From assembly GCF_037975245.1 (NCBI RefSeq), contig NC_092581.1:7965501-8029500 (forward strand): a DNA stretch of 64,000 nt, given 5' to 3'. The position numbers and the translations under genes were made by a program. The stretch is from Apostichopus japonicus. Lineage: Eukaryota; Echinodermata; Holothuroidea; Aspidochirotida; Stichopodidae. Shown here piece after piece: positions 1 to 12,659 of this stretch (positions are counted from its first letter, which is position 1; each line of letters opens with the position of its first letter). Below the pieces are notes generated by a model. It saw nothing but the letters and a program-made list of their open reading frames with translations. It ran no database searches and was not told where the DNA came from.

Positions 1-3000
1 ACCAACAATGCCTGGTTTGTGACCTAACCAGCAGTCACCAGTAGTTATTGCTATCATACAGGGATGGTATTCTCTGGTGTCATTCCCCAGGGTCCTACTC
101 TTGGCAGGCTGGTCTTCTAACCACAACTTTTATTACATATCTTCCCTTAAATCTGTGCAGCTTTTTATAGCTCTTGAGGTTTCATTTCTTAGAATTTTAG
201 TAAGTGCTAATTGGAGCTCTGTGTTTCATGTCAAGAGCATATATTCTCCAATGAAGGGTGTCTTTGAATAGTGGTTTTTCCTTGTGGAGATATCAGGATG
301 TAGACACATGACTAGAGTGACTCTGCTTTAATTTAAAACCGATCCTAGCAATTATTTATTCCTGGATAACACTGGAGTTTATTTTGATCTATTTTTTCTA
401 TTTTTTATTTATTAAATTGCATTAATAAATTACAAAAAAAGAAGGATATAGTGTCAGTAGTGTCAAAATAATCAGCATTGCAGTCAACTGGGTAGCAATA
501 ATGTGAAGGCACCATGGCAACATATTGGTTTCAGATTGATCATTTAGTTGATTTCATTTTGTTACTATACTTTTTTCTTCCACATTTGTGAAAAGGAGAG
601 GGGTAGGGTGGGCTAGGAATTGATTGGCTTGGTAGCAGGTTTGAATAGGACTTCAGAAATTGACAAGGACAAAGGTCAAATGTCATATCAGGTCAAATAG
701 TGAAAACAGTATAAATGACACCCAGATGGCTGTTTTATGACTAATTCACACAATGTGGATTCTTACCAGTTATATAGCAACTGTACAACAAGTATAAGGA
801 AACTTATAATTTTACTGTGATAATTTAGACAAATACAGTACACAATAGGAGGATCCTAATTGATCATATTGATATTATGTCATTAACAATCTCAAAAACA
901 TTGATATTCTAGTTTTTCTCAGACTTCCATTTTCACTTCTTGGCGATTGAAATTTTCCTCCATTCCAAACAATTCTTGTCAGGGTCCACATGCATAAAGT
1001 CACATCCACATAATTGTCATAGTACATAGTGTAGGTGGAGTCTATGGGGAAGGTCTTCTATTGTTACAGAGGATTAATACTGGAGGCCTAGAGGAGGAGG
1101 ATCAATAGAATGTTAAAATAGCTGTTCCATTGATTTGGAAAGTAAACCCATTCAGATGCACCCATGAGTGAGTAAAGAAGGACTTTCTACAGAACACTTT
1201 AGTCAGGCTCTTATAGAGTCCATCAGTTGAAAGGGAATGTAACTGTCAAACCAGATGAATGGCTTATTTCAAGTGATATCATTGAGAAAGTCCATAAACT
1301 CTAGGACACAGTGAGGAAATTGCAATTCTGTTATATGCAAAATCTTTTCTTAAAATTTGAGAAAGAATTCCAGACTATAAATTGTTAACCCCAGCTTCAA
1401 AGACTGACTTTATGTAATGCTTTCCTTTCAATGACTTTTCAAGAGTTAAGCCTTTAAACTCTTCACATTCCTGTCCTAAGAACTGGATCCTTTACACAGA
1501 AAGTTAAAGGTATGGCTTGTGTGAGCTTGGCAACATAGTGTTATTGTATCTGAATAAGTAGGTGAATATATATAGCCTGGCCAAGTTTGTAATTCAAGAA
1601 GAATAGATTAAAGAATAAAGATATGAATTCCAAGGAAATCAGTACTACCATGGCCTCTTCTCCATTATATTCCACCTAACAGGCATTCATTACCCCTCTC
1701 TCCCCCCCTCATCCACCCCTTACCTCCCTTCATATTACATTCTTTGTGACATTCAATGTCACATTTTGAGTCTAGATTGCAGATTGATTTCTATTTGGAA
1801 AATTGTTTTAACATTACAAGAAAGATTAGAATATGAAACCATATTTTTATCATTGTTTTGATACCATTGTCATGGAGTAGATAATAACACCTATATATAA
1901 CTTCTCGCATTTGCTGGTAGTAAATTTTACATTTGATCAAAATTTTGTGAGGGCGCTATATCTGTAAAGATGTGTTCTTCTTTTTCTTAATGACGTGAGA
2001 AAATCTTAGAGCAATTTGACGCTATTCAGGTGCCAGCTTAATAGGGAAATGCTTATATATTTTGCATTGGAAGACAATAGGTTTTCTCACAAGAGTTGCT
2101 GTGGAAAATGTATCAGTGACTAAACTGGTTGATGTCCACTATTGAAAGCTATAAATACCTCCCCAGTGGTCAAGGGGATGAGAAATCTCAGATTTACTGG
2201 TTCGGACACTACTGGTTTTCTGGATTTAGTGTTTTTTTTTTCTCAAATTTATTGGTTTCTTACACTCATCTAACTGATCACTAGTGCTATAAATATAAAG
2301 TTAGCTGCATGTTTTATGACAAGTATTAATCACAAAGCCAGAAGGCTTTCTAACTTTTTAAGTAGCTAGTTTGTAAATCAGTGTGCATGTTATATAAAAC
2401 TTTGGGGGAGCGCCTTTGGCGTCCAAGTTTTAAGTGATGTGAAGTTCAAAATATATAGTACTTTGTATATTCAACTAACCAGGTAACTGAAACTGAGTTG
2501 TCATACTCAGCTATACTTTATGTACGTACATGAATGAAGACAAGCTGTTATTAAGGATATGAATATGCAAATTACTAGTAGTTATGCATTCATATTCACA
2601 TATAATATACAATGTACAGGAATGAAATGCAAGTAATGAGGACCATGTAGAAATCATTGTATGAAGCCCTGCTTTAACATGAGTCCCCATTTAAGAGTCT
2701 GGTTTGTAGGGATACACAATTTGTACCCTGCCATAAATAAGATCAAGCAAGGATCAGATCCCATGTTAGGTGTTAAATGAGCAATGTAAACAGAACTTAG
2801 GAATGAATGATCTTTCACTTCTGTTGTTGTTCATTGCGGGTGAAATTTGACACAACAGTAGGTGTTAAAAGTCTCAATACTTTTTTGCTGATGAATTTCG
2901 GGAAAACAAACTTACGAAGCAGATTCAACGTTTCTTATTCTAAATGCAATTTGACTAGGTGGGTTTAATTAAAAAAAGCTGTCGCAATCGAAAGAAAGAA

Positions 3001-4861
3001 ATTTATATTCTGTTGCCCATATCAACATGTTCATTCCACAAATGTAACCTATATATACTCCTACCATCCACTTCTGAAAACACCTGTTTATTCATTGCAA
3101 TGGAAAGAAATGAAACAATTTTGCAAGCTACATCGGTAGGAACGAAAGTAAGATACTATTCAAGAGAAGAAAACTAAAACAGACTAGCCACGAAATTTAA
3201 ATTAGTCCTACCGGTCGTAAACAAAACAGAGAGATTTGATTGGTGCAGGATCTGTTAGGTGGGGCTTGCAAATTTTGATTGAAGTTTGTAGAATCTACGG
3301 ACTCGTTAATAAATCTGGTGAATTTTATTCAGCTAAAAATGTTTAACGACAGATAACTCAATAAAAATAATAAATATTGATACGAAAATTGTCGTATTTT
3401 CACTGAGCTTTTAGGGCAGTAAACTGGATAGGTTGAAGTAAAAATTTGGCAAACACACATTGAGACTTTACTAGCAGCACTGCAAGTCACATGGATTATG
3501 GTTAAATGGGTTTTCTTCTAGTAAACAAACCTCAGCTTCCCATCCAGGGATCAGGGTCTAATACCAACCACTGGGGGGAGGGGGAGGGGGTCTGTTGTAA
3601 ACCTGTTGGGGTTCAAAATAAAATCAACTTTATTTTAATGTTGAACATGGAGTGTAGGAGTCTGATCTGTAATGTAAACATGCCTGATTTGAACAACCCC
3701 TGTATTTATTGTACCAGAGTTGTACTGACTTTCTGTTAAACATTACTGTATTCAGGCCTTTAAAATATACTTGGACTAAACATAAATAGTGATTCTCCTA
3801 CCTTGAAGTGTGTTGTATCTTAGACAAAGGTAATTAACCTGAAAGTAATCGAATAGCCACAGAAAGATGTTGGTCACTCACAAAGGAAATTGTGGCATTT
3901 TCTGTCTGGTACAAAACAACAAAGTATATTATGGTAATCAATTTAATGGGGCAACATATTTCTTGCTATTTATCACAAGTTTGATATTAATAGTTTATTT
4001 CTTTGTCTTACTACAACAAGAAACAGTCCTGGACCATTATTAGCTCATTTCACCACAAATGAAAAAAGCTTGCCCTAGAAGTCAGTTTCTCTTCACCACC
4101 AAATAATGGTACATGCCACACACTAAATGGCTGTTTTCTAAGGGCTGATTGGTTGATTGAAGTTTCCCCTGTATTTCCTGAATCAGTGCATCTGAACTGA
4201 CTACTCATGGTTGGATAGTCTCATGAGCTTCACTACTGATCGTTCAGGTTAGCTAACCTTGTTTGTTTATGGTACTACTGATCTTTTGTACATACATTTT
4301 GGAACTTCATATGGACAATTGGTGTCCACCAGGAGGGCTCTAATCTTGTGAACTTGATACATGTTATTTACTATAATGGGAAGGTCTTACCAGCTAGCTT
4401 TTCTCTGCTAATGTATTTATCCATCAGGTACTTAAACAGTCAACTTGTGACTATTAATGCTGGCAGTTTTGTTTAATTTCTTCATTTATGGGAGCATTGT
4501 TTATGTTTAAACTTGGACATATTTAACAGTTTGTCACTCAAATATCATGTCCATGGTGTGGCTACCTTATCTGGTAACTTGAAATTTGTGCATATTTTCT
4601 GATTGGAGAAGATCTTGAAGGACCTATAGGGTATGCAAAATGACTACAATCATATAGTGAGAATTTTCTTGTCCTGTTTTGTGTTTCTGACAACTACAGC
4701 AGATTACAGCATAATAAAAGTTAACATTTTGTGGTGTTGTATCTGAGCTCGTTAGAGGCACTTTAGAAGACTTAGTCCACAATATGGTTGTGAAAGTTTA
4801 ACTTAGTTTGTGTGATAAGTTTTCATGTGGAGAAAGTGATCTATATTAAAGATATTTAACA
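1..4861. other. Upstream non-coding sequence, no gene recognised
   Basis: AT-rich sequence with many stops in all frames; the longest open stretches are under about 80 codons and look like chance. No core promoter, CpG cluster or RNA gene could be identified. If 4862 is the start exon, the promoter or a 5' UTR exon should lie here, but nothing in the sequence marks it. Confidence 0.5.
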
Positions 4862-5080
4862 ATGTTAACTTGGAGGAGAACCTTAAGTCGCAAAGGGCGC
4901 GCACAGTCAACAGAGCGTAAGACTCGGAGAGCTAAGTCTGTCCATGATAGACCCGAGCATTTTGAGAAACTCTTGACAATATCCGCGCCGACATCTTTCC
5001 AGAGACTTCACTCTTATTCTGGAGAGCCAGCTGGAAGCCCTGATGATGATCCATTTCTTGAATTATTTATTGAGCAGAGG
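4862..5080 (+). CDS. Putative first coding exon of the ARHGAP20-like DH-PH-RA-RhoGAP gene
   Basis: Open frame of 73 codons from an ATG to a strong donor (AGG|GTAAGT), ending in phase 0. An in-frame TAA lies 15 bases before the ATG and no good acceptor precedes it, so the ATG is a believable start. The protein begins MLTWRRTLSRKGRAQ, is very basic (RKTRRAK near residue 22), and ends with an acidic stretch and DDPFLELFIEQR. That ending resembles the opening of helix 1 of a Dbl-homology domain (family pattern E-L-x-x-T-E-x-x-Y-V), and it reads on in phase into the candidate exon at 12594 (AVYVNNRKLK). The link to the distant ARHGAP20 exons is inferred from strand, phase and this junction. It could instead belong to a separate small gene. 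Confidence 0.6.
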
Positions 5081-7239
5081 GTAAGTGAAAAAGAAGGAAT
5101 TTATTGGAAACTATATTCAGATAGTAATTGTATGTATGTGTGTTAGCCGATTTATGGTGGGGACCTCTGAAACTGGTGAACTAAGATTCCAAATTATTGT
5201 CTGTCACACCTGTACTCTTGATTGGTAAAGCTAACAAAATTTGTGCAAAAATAAAATAGTGATATAAGTGACTTTGTTGCAGATATATTTCAAAACAGAA
5301 TCTTAAGAGTTGATTCAGTAGGCCTATTCCTCCCAGTGTGTTTCATATTGATGTCCGACAAACTCAAGTCAATCCCAGCAGTTCACCACAGCTAAGAGTG
5401 ACATTATGAAGGGTTTTGATAAGAGTTTGGTGAGGCCGTACAATTCATGTGTCACATGAAATATCGTTTTGTCAATAAATTTCTGCCCCTCCCTGCCCAT
5501 GTGTACCCCATTATTCCTGCCCATGTACCCCATTATTCCTTAAAAACTTTGTACCCCTGAGTCAAAGCAAAGGGCAAAGGTCGAACCTAAGATGGTTACT
5601 TTTGTCAAGGTTATAAATCTAAGCCAAGAAAGTATGGTGGTTTTACAGTGAACTTTATATTTGGAACATTAGATCAGTTTCATAATATGGGAATATTTTT
5701 CAAATGTATGAAGGTCAATACCGATTTCCCAGGTCAAATTAACAACAATAGAAATGAAAGCAAAAGTCAGCCAAGATGGATGGGTTATACAGAGTATTAC
5801 ATCCAGGAACAATCCCAACTTTATTATATTCAGTATCGTTTGAAAGTAAAGGAGTATAAATACTTGATATAGCTGCTGCACTTTTAATGACTAACAAAGT
5901 AGGATCCCTCAGTGCTGCATATTTCCTGAGGTTTAGGGTTCTGGATCAAATGTCACTTATATTACCAGGTAAACTAGGAAGCAGTCACACCGCCATTGTT
6001 TTAGTGGTAAGGGAAAGAACTTCCTGATACTGAACAGCTCCAATGGTTAGTTTCAACAGGATACATATGCAAGCACCTTTCCAATTTCTCCTCCACCCCT
6101 TCCCCATCTCCTTTCAACTGTAACAGTAATATGAAGATAGTTGGCCTATTGTAGTGTCTCAACAGTAAAAAATAAAACATCTGCAAAACTATCTATGATG
6201 ATAGCTTTGCTTCTGATACATGAGTTTAGGACTCTCTTATTAGGCATCTACTATACAGTAGCTAGGTGTACGCGAGTCCTAGGCCTGTACAGTACCACAC
6301 TGCTACTTTAAACCGATACTCAGTCCAATTATCTATCTTGTCTTTTAGAAATTTATGTATTTAGAAAGTATGCAGAAAAGCGACACACTGTGGCCTATGC
6401 AGGTTTGTTCGTCACACACACACACACTCTCATTCGCCTGCATGACTTGATAGGTTAAGATTATCATCGAAACCAAAAAGCACAAAAGCATCTGTTTTCT
6501 TAAAAGTGATATTTAATAATATTGTTGTAATTATCCCTAGACATATGTTTGCCTTCCCTTGCCACTATATAGTTGTATTTTGGTATTTGTATCAGTTTCA
6601 TTTGTCAATGTCATATCCTTCCTGGTTTTAAGTTACTAAATACCACTTTTCCTTGATTTAATGGCAATTTTCTTGTCTAAATTTAGTTTCAGACCATCCT
6701 GTTTTGGCTGTCACAGTATCTGTGTAGGTGGTTTATAGTTTTATCTGTATGCTGTGTAGCCAATGGAGCTATAAGAAACCAATGTTGTAGTTGTATGAAA
6801 TATTGAGTGAGGTGCATTCTTTGCTATTCCAATAATATCTGTATATCTGAGAGAGGGAGTTTGACCAAGATTATGAAGTACAGATCAATAACAAGCAAAC
6901 ACATTGATCTTATTCACTATCAAGATTGAAGACTTGTTTAATGGCTGAGATCATATGTGATATCATATGTGGACATCACTTAAACAATAAAATAAATCAA
7001 ATTAAATGTTATTACAATAAACAAAAATATTTAGTCTCCAGACAAATAGTAATTGTAGTCCATGTCTATGTAAGACATCACAGATTCTTGCGCAATGTTA
7101 TTCTCAAAACAAATCGAATAAATACTAATATTATATAACTCAGTATGGTTTCTATGTGACTTGTTTCACTTCGTAGTACATTTGTTGTAGTCTTGGACTT
7201 ACCTTTTCATATGTTTGCAATCTTGGTCTTACCTGTATA

Positions 7240-8700
7240 CAGGGTTGGAAAACCTTGCAACCTTCCAGGTTCGCGGGGAAATCTGCGATGCTTTAGGGAA
7301 ATCCAGCCTGGCTGAAGAAATGGAAGAAATAATTTGGGGGGGGGGGGGGGGGGAAGGGTAAAACCAGAGTAAAATTTTCAATGAAAAGTTTCAGAAAATA
7401 AAGGAAACTAATCAGAGAGCAGTGCTCTCAATTTCAATCCCACTAACAAAGAGTATGGTTATGATGGTTCCCAACCTACTCACAAGGGCAATGTCAATGG
7501 CACCTTTCACACACTACAAGGTATAGGTGTCACACGGACAGTACTTTTATAACTTTTGTAATCAGCCTCGTGGGAAATGTTTTGAACAATTTGTTGCATT
7601 CCACATTTATTTCTATTTTTGTATGTTAGTAAACGCAGACTGAGTAAGCGTTTTCTTTGGTATGAGTTTGACTTCAGTTCGAACGATTTTCTTTTCTACC
7701 TTCCCCAGTGTTTCATTTCTTGCTGATTCGGCTATCACACATAATATATATTCTATACAACCTCTCTCTGCAAAGTGTTAATTATCGCAGCTTTGGGCCA
7801 AAAGACTGCAGAACAAACTTACACGAGTTGACCTTTTACCGATTGTTATTTACACATTTACGCATGGCAGCAGTGGTTTAGTCGAACAAGCACCTGTGCA
7901 ACGTATAAGATATAATATGGAATTGCCACTCAGGTATGACTTACTACATGTCTTTGATCTGGTCCTACCCTAAGAGCGACCCTCCTGTATGCTAATGTTC
8001 GGATAGGGGCCCCTCAAAATATTCGAATAAACTTCGAAGACAAAAAGTAGTGCCTACTCACGTCTGTAAAATTCATGAAAAGAATGAGACGCAACCAACT
8101 CGTACTGGGTGTTGATCAAGTGTGATGAGAAACTTTTCTGGAAGCATGCCATGATTTTCGTAACCCAAAACATGCAGTACATCCATGTATCATAGTCTTT
8201 TATGTAGGTCAGAGCCAAACACAATTACCACTGCAATGCAGTTGCTATATACAGTATGCGTATTGTACAAGTTATTCAGTGTGTGGCAGTCTAGAAACAG
8301 TATTTCCAAACAATGTTTGTTCATAATGCCGGATGTTTCATTAGTTAAACTTTAGAAACTCATAATGTATCTACTCTAACTTGTCATTTTCAAGTTTTTC
8401 ATCAGTTTCACGACAATGTTAATTCGAAAAGTTGTCAACATTTTGTATCCGCATCTGCACATTTTTTTCCCCGAAAGACACGCAAATATACCAATATTTT
8501 TGGGGGCTTCACCCCCTGGACCCCGACAAGGATTCCACCCCTTGACCATGCAGGGGCCCTAAGGCAAGCCCCTGGACCCCACCCGAAATTCTTGCCACAC
8601 TTTGCATGCTCGATGTGTTCGCTGAGCGAACACCGGCGGAAAATCGGCAGTTATTTGAAGTGTGTCGCAGGAAATCAAACAATGTCCTCCTACACTGCCA
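7240..8700. mobile_element. Probable degenerate hAT-like insertion
   Basis: The left end reads CAGGGTTGGAAAACCTTG and the right end, reverse-complemented, contains CAGTGTAGGAGGACATTG, which matches it at 13 of 18 positions. The flanks are CCTGTATA (7232-7239) and CCTGTACA (8701-8708), a 7/8 match that could be an 8-bp target duplication. A short flanking motif (CATATGTTTGCAATCTTGG) occurs on both sides, as if one tract was split. The inside is richer in CG than the surroundings and includes a GGGGGCTTCACCCCCTGGACC-like tract at 8501-8585. No transposase frame is visible. Three extra bases lie between the right TIR-like end and the duplication, so the exact end is uncertain. Confidence 0.4.
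7336..7353 (+). repeat. Homopolymer G18
   Basis: Uninterrupted run of 18 G inside the probable insertion. Such runs are prone to length error in assembly. Confidence 0.9.
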
Positions 8701-9966
8701 CCTGTACATATGTTTGCAATCTTGGACTTGACATATTTTTGCAATTTTTGCCTTACAGTGTGTACCTTTAATGCATTCTTTGATAGAAATACACTATCTT
8801 CCATTCAATGATGGGAATCAAAGCAGTCCTTCTGTTCTGTAATCTGCAAACTTTGTTTGTAAAGAATTTTCACCTCCATGAAGTGACATAATGTCTGAGG
8901 TTAAAGTCTTGGAAGAAATTCCCATCCACCTTTGGTATCAACTTTCAAAGTTATCAACAACTGCTAGATAATTTATAAATTGGATTAGAAAAGTGTGACA
9001 TATTTTGCCAACAAGTCCATTAAGTCTTTATAGGGTTTTGTTTTTTGTAAAAAAAGAAGTAGAATGGATCTGTTGTGTAATATTGTAGCTTAAATGATTT
9101 CTATTTAAAGAAAAGAAAACAGACCATTACTCAGAAATAACCCTGATCTCCAACCCAGAGAAACCACCAATCATATCATGAACAGGTTTCTGAACACCAG
9201 GCATTTCACACATCCTGCCTACTAGCCTTTTGTCACCCTTCCTATTTTTCAAACAATTAATTGGATTAGCAGGGAATGAGGCAGAAAATGCTATTTCTGG
9301 TCAATTCAGATGGAGGATTTGTGTAATCGAATTACTACCTTTCTGATTAAAAGCCAGTTTTCCCCTAGAGGCATAGAATGGTACAAAAGATTTGAGTGTA
9401 CTTTGGCATTGCATGCAGATTCATGTATGTGATCCTTCCCACATGTGACTTGTGTAATAGAAGCAATTGGCTCTGGTTATTCCAGGGTTGACAAAACAGA
9501 CAAGTACATGTGAAAGTTTGTGTCACTCAATGAAATGAGCAGTTTCCTTTACAATATTAAACTGTAGTGGGTAAAGTGAAGATTGTATAATTCCTTTTAA
9601 GAAATAGAAATAGTGTTATATATTGCCTCCCATTTAAACTTGAATATGTATCACACAATCAACAAAACAAATAGTCATGTACCTAATGAAGGCATGTTTT
9701 AGACACAGATGGAGTAGAGAAGATATGTGAGATTTTGGACTGAGTTAACTCTTTGTGCTTTATGTTCAGCAGCTAGTTACTAATGTACAGACTGGCTGGG
9801 GATAAACACTGATTTTGCTAGAGAGAGCTACTATATACAAAGCTTATAAATGGTTAATTGATACACATTTGATATTCTATGTGCCATTGTTCGATCCTTA
9901 GTGAATGCAGGTCCAAAGGGGATTTATTTTACAAGTATAGCACCATATCTCACATACGTCATAAAG

Positions 9967-10323
9967 CAAGGATGTAGGAACCTGGGGGGCGCCAGCCCCC
10001 CCAGTGAAAAATATGATGGGGCGGAAGTATCATTCCGCCCCCCCGCTTCGCAAGTCAGAAAACCCCTTTTTCATTTCCAAATGAGGAAAAAAATCTCATT
10101 TGGAGCACCAAATTGCATCTAAGGCCAGGTGAAAATGCAAAATTATTTACAAAATGGAGTGGGTGTTGAAGGTGCTATATTGCACAAAATTGCATGTGAG
10201 GCCGACTGGCAATGCAAAAAAATTCCAAAGGGGAGGGGGAACCCACTCCCCTTAGACCCCTCCCCCATGCCGGCCATCAGTCTTCAGCCCTCCCCCACTC
10301 AAAAGTACCTTCCTACGCCACTG
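9967..10323. mobile_element. hAT-type MITE, 357 bp, with 8-bp target duplication
   Basis: Flanked by perfect copies of TCATAAAG (9959-9966 and 10324-10331), the 8-bp duplication expected of hAT elements. The left end is CAAGGATGTAGGAACCT and the right end, reverse-complemented, is CAGTGGCGTAGGAAGGT; they share the core GTAGGAA and agree at 11 of 17 positions. The inside is compositionally odd: a GGGGGGCGCCAGCCCCCC palindrome near 9984 and several C-rich blocks. It has no transposase, so it is non-autonomous. Open frames here have no coding character. Confidence 0.8.
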
Positions 10324-12593
10324 TCATAAAGTATGTCCTGTCTTAGGATATTAAAAAGGTCTTATGTATTCCTAATTCCTTTTCACTTATCAGTCCCAGT
10401 CCTAAAAATGTATATAAGAAGTGAAATAAACAAACGATTATATTTTGTGATGCTCTATATGACACCATAGGTGTGTGATGGGATTCTACAAAATTGAATT
10501 AACTGAATGATTTCAACATTTTGGACCTTTGGTTCTACATCATTTACATCATCTTCAAATCTAAATTAAAATATTTTGTTGTGTTTTCTTATTATTTTGG
10601 GATATTTGTTATTCCCTTTTATTGTACTTTCTGCTGGGAACCTTTGTTACTGCTGACATCATCACTTCCACAACTGGGTGCCACAGATTATTCATAAATC
10701 TCTCAGGCTTGCACTTTCTGCCTTCCAAGTTTCTTTGTTCATCGGGTCATACCACTAAAAAGTATATTTGGTTTCAGCTATGAGTATTTTCCCAGAGATT
10801 GAGCTGTGTGCAGAGAGGTGCGGGATCAATCTTTTCACATTTTGGCACCATTTACCATGTTTAAAGTGATATACTAAGTTAGGAATCAGAAAATTATTTG
10901 GAATGCATGAAAAGTTGTTATTTAAAATATGTTTTATTGGCTACTATAGGATTCCATATGATCCTACTTATATGCAATACTTGTATGTTTTTTTCCCAAC
11001 TCATTTGTTATTCCCCAATCAGTTTTCTGTATATAATTGCCTCACACATGTACCAGTCAAGTCAGTCTGTGCAGAGCTAATGCTACAACATATTAGACTG
11101 GACACCTGGGTGAAAGTTGTAACGGTTAAGACCAGAACTAGCATTCACTATTAATCCATATGTGGATGTTACTGTATCAATAACTTATGCAAGGTATTTC
11201 AGACCAGTGTTGTTAAATTGTGGGCATGTTGAAATGAAATCAAACTGGAAAAGAAAGAAAGTTACTTTGGTCAATTTCCATTTCGCAGAAGAAAACACTA
11301 TTATATTTATCAGCAAAGGTAGATCCCTATCGAGATGTTGCTCTGCTTTTATATGTGGATTGATCTTGCACAGGACAAGTTAGGTTGGTGAAAATCTTTT
11401 GAAAGGTTCGAAATCTGGATGTTTATTTGCATTGGGGGTTCCATGGATTCATAGTTGTGGAACTGAATAATCATGGTAAGAGCTTTCAATGTCAAAGGCC
11501 ATCCTTAATGACCTCAAACTTTTAACGCTTCCTAGATAATATTGAAAAGACAGCTGTTGGGGAAGAGAGCATTGAATTAGATAATAAAGTATCTCATGAA
11601 AGTCAATGCGATAAAGAAAAGAGGAGACAATAACAAAAGAGTTAACATTTCACCAGATTGGTTGGATTTTTGGTTCCTTGTCAGTGGCAGAAGGAAGCTA
11701 TGCAAAGATGATGGCATGTGTATGTGTGAGCATGTTAGTGTTTCATAGCTACGTGTGTAGGTTAGACCATGACCTGCAAACAGGAAAACTCACCATGGAT
11801 ACTGTAGCTATATGACATGAATTCAACCTGGCATTTAGATATTTCATTTCTTCCCTGCTTTAGTTATTGGGGAAGGTCGAGGGTCACTTGATGTTGCCAC
11901 TGACCTAAATATGAAAACTTGGAAATGAGCTTCTTTGGCATTTCCAGCTTTGGTACATTTCATAGTTGGTAGGTATGTGCCCTGTAAAGATTTCTAGCCA
12001 TCTAGAATGTTTGCTAGAGGTTGAACCTCATTTGAGGTCAACAACTGGCAGAACCTTGTGACATTTTAAATAAGCTTACTCACTGATGAATTTTGCTTGA
12101 ATGATATTAAGTCCTGAAATCTTGTCCTCTTAATGTTGGTTGCTGAGTATTGTTTTGTATTTGTACAGGTCAAAGGTTATCTGAGGTCCAGCACTGACAT
12201 AATTCTATGTCCACACAGCAATACATTAGATTTGTATACACATAGTGCATGCAGTTCGCAAACTGGAAATGTAACTGGGAGCAAATTGTTTGGCTTTGAA
12301 AATTCCCATCAGTAGTTGAACCAACTATTCAGAAACCGTTAATCTGCTTTCCTATCCAATAGTAGTACTTGTTACCACTGTTACGGTCTTGTTTCTCAAG
12401 AGATCAAAAGACCATAAAAGTTGTGTTTGGTAGACTTCCTTTGGATCCTGCTAGAATTTAAATACCCATGTTTTGTTCTTGGTTGTTCATATTTCATCCA
12501 TGAAGGTGATATTACATCTCCATAATTCTCTGTAAACTAAGATACAGTATATAGTTGTTAAACTAAATCCATCATAACCTGAATTTCATGCAG

Positions 12594-12659
12594 GCAGTGT
12601 ATGTCAATAACCGCAAGCTAAAGGTCATGATTGAGAGAATCAACAAACTTGTTTCTGAA
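12594..12659 (+). CDS. Candidate exon, DH domain helix 1
   Basis: The acceptor is TTTCATGCAG. Frame 0 reads AVYVNNRKLKVMIERINK followed by LVSE, 22 codons, leaving in phase 0 at a weak donor (GAA|GTTAAT). Entry phase matches the exon ending at 5080, and the joined reading ...ELFIEQR-AVYVNNRKLK... has the spacing of the first conserved region of Dbl-homology domains (E-L-x-x-x-E-x-x-Y-V, then a long amphipathic helix). The frame stays open to about 12795, so the exon could end later than proposed. The weak donor is the main doubt. Confidence 0.45.

Larger units (their letters stand above)
5081..12593 (+). other. Intron 1 (inferred), about 7.5 kb
   Basis: No coding sequence recognised. It contains a probable hAT-like insertion (7240-8700), an 18-base G run (7336-7353) and a hAT MITE (9967-10323). 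The rest is AT-rich unique-looking sequence. Intron status depends on exon 12594 being real. Confidence 0.4.

Noticed and set aside
7871-7933. Splice-bounded frame reading ...APVQRIRYNMELPLR, like a DH third conserved region
   Set aside because: It lies inside the probable insertion at 7240-8700, upstream of the DH helix-1 and helix-2 exons and so out of order, and the true third region is at 35226. Best explained as coincidence.
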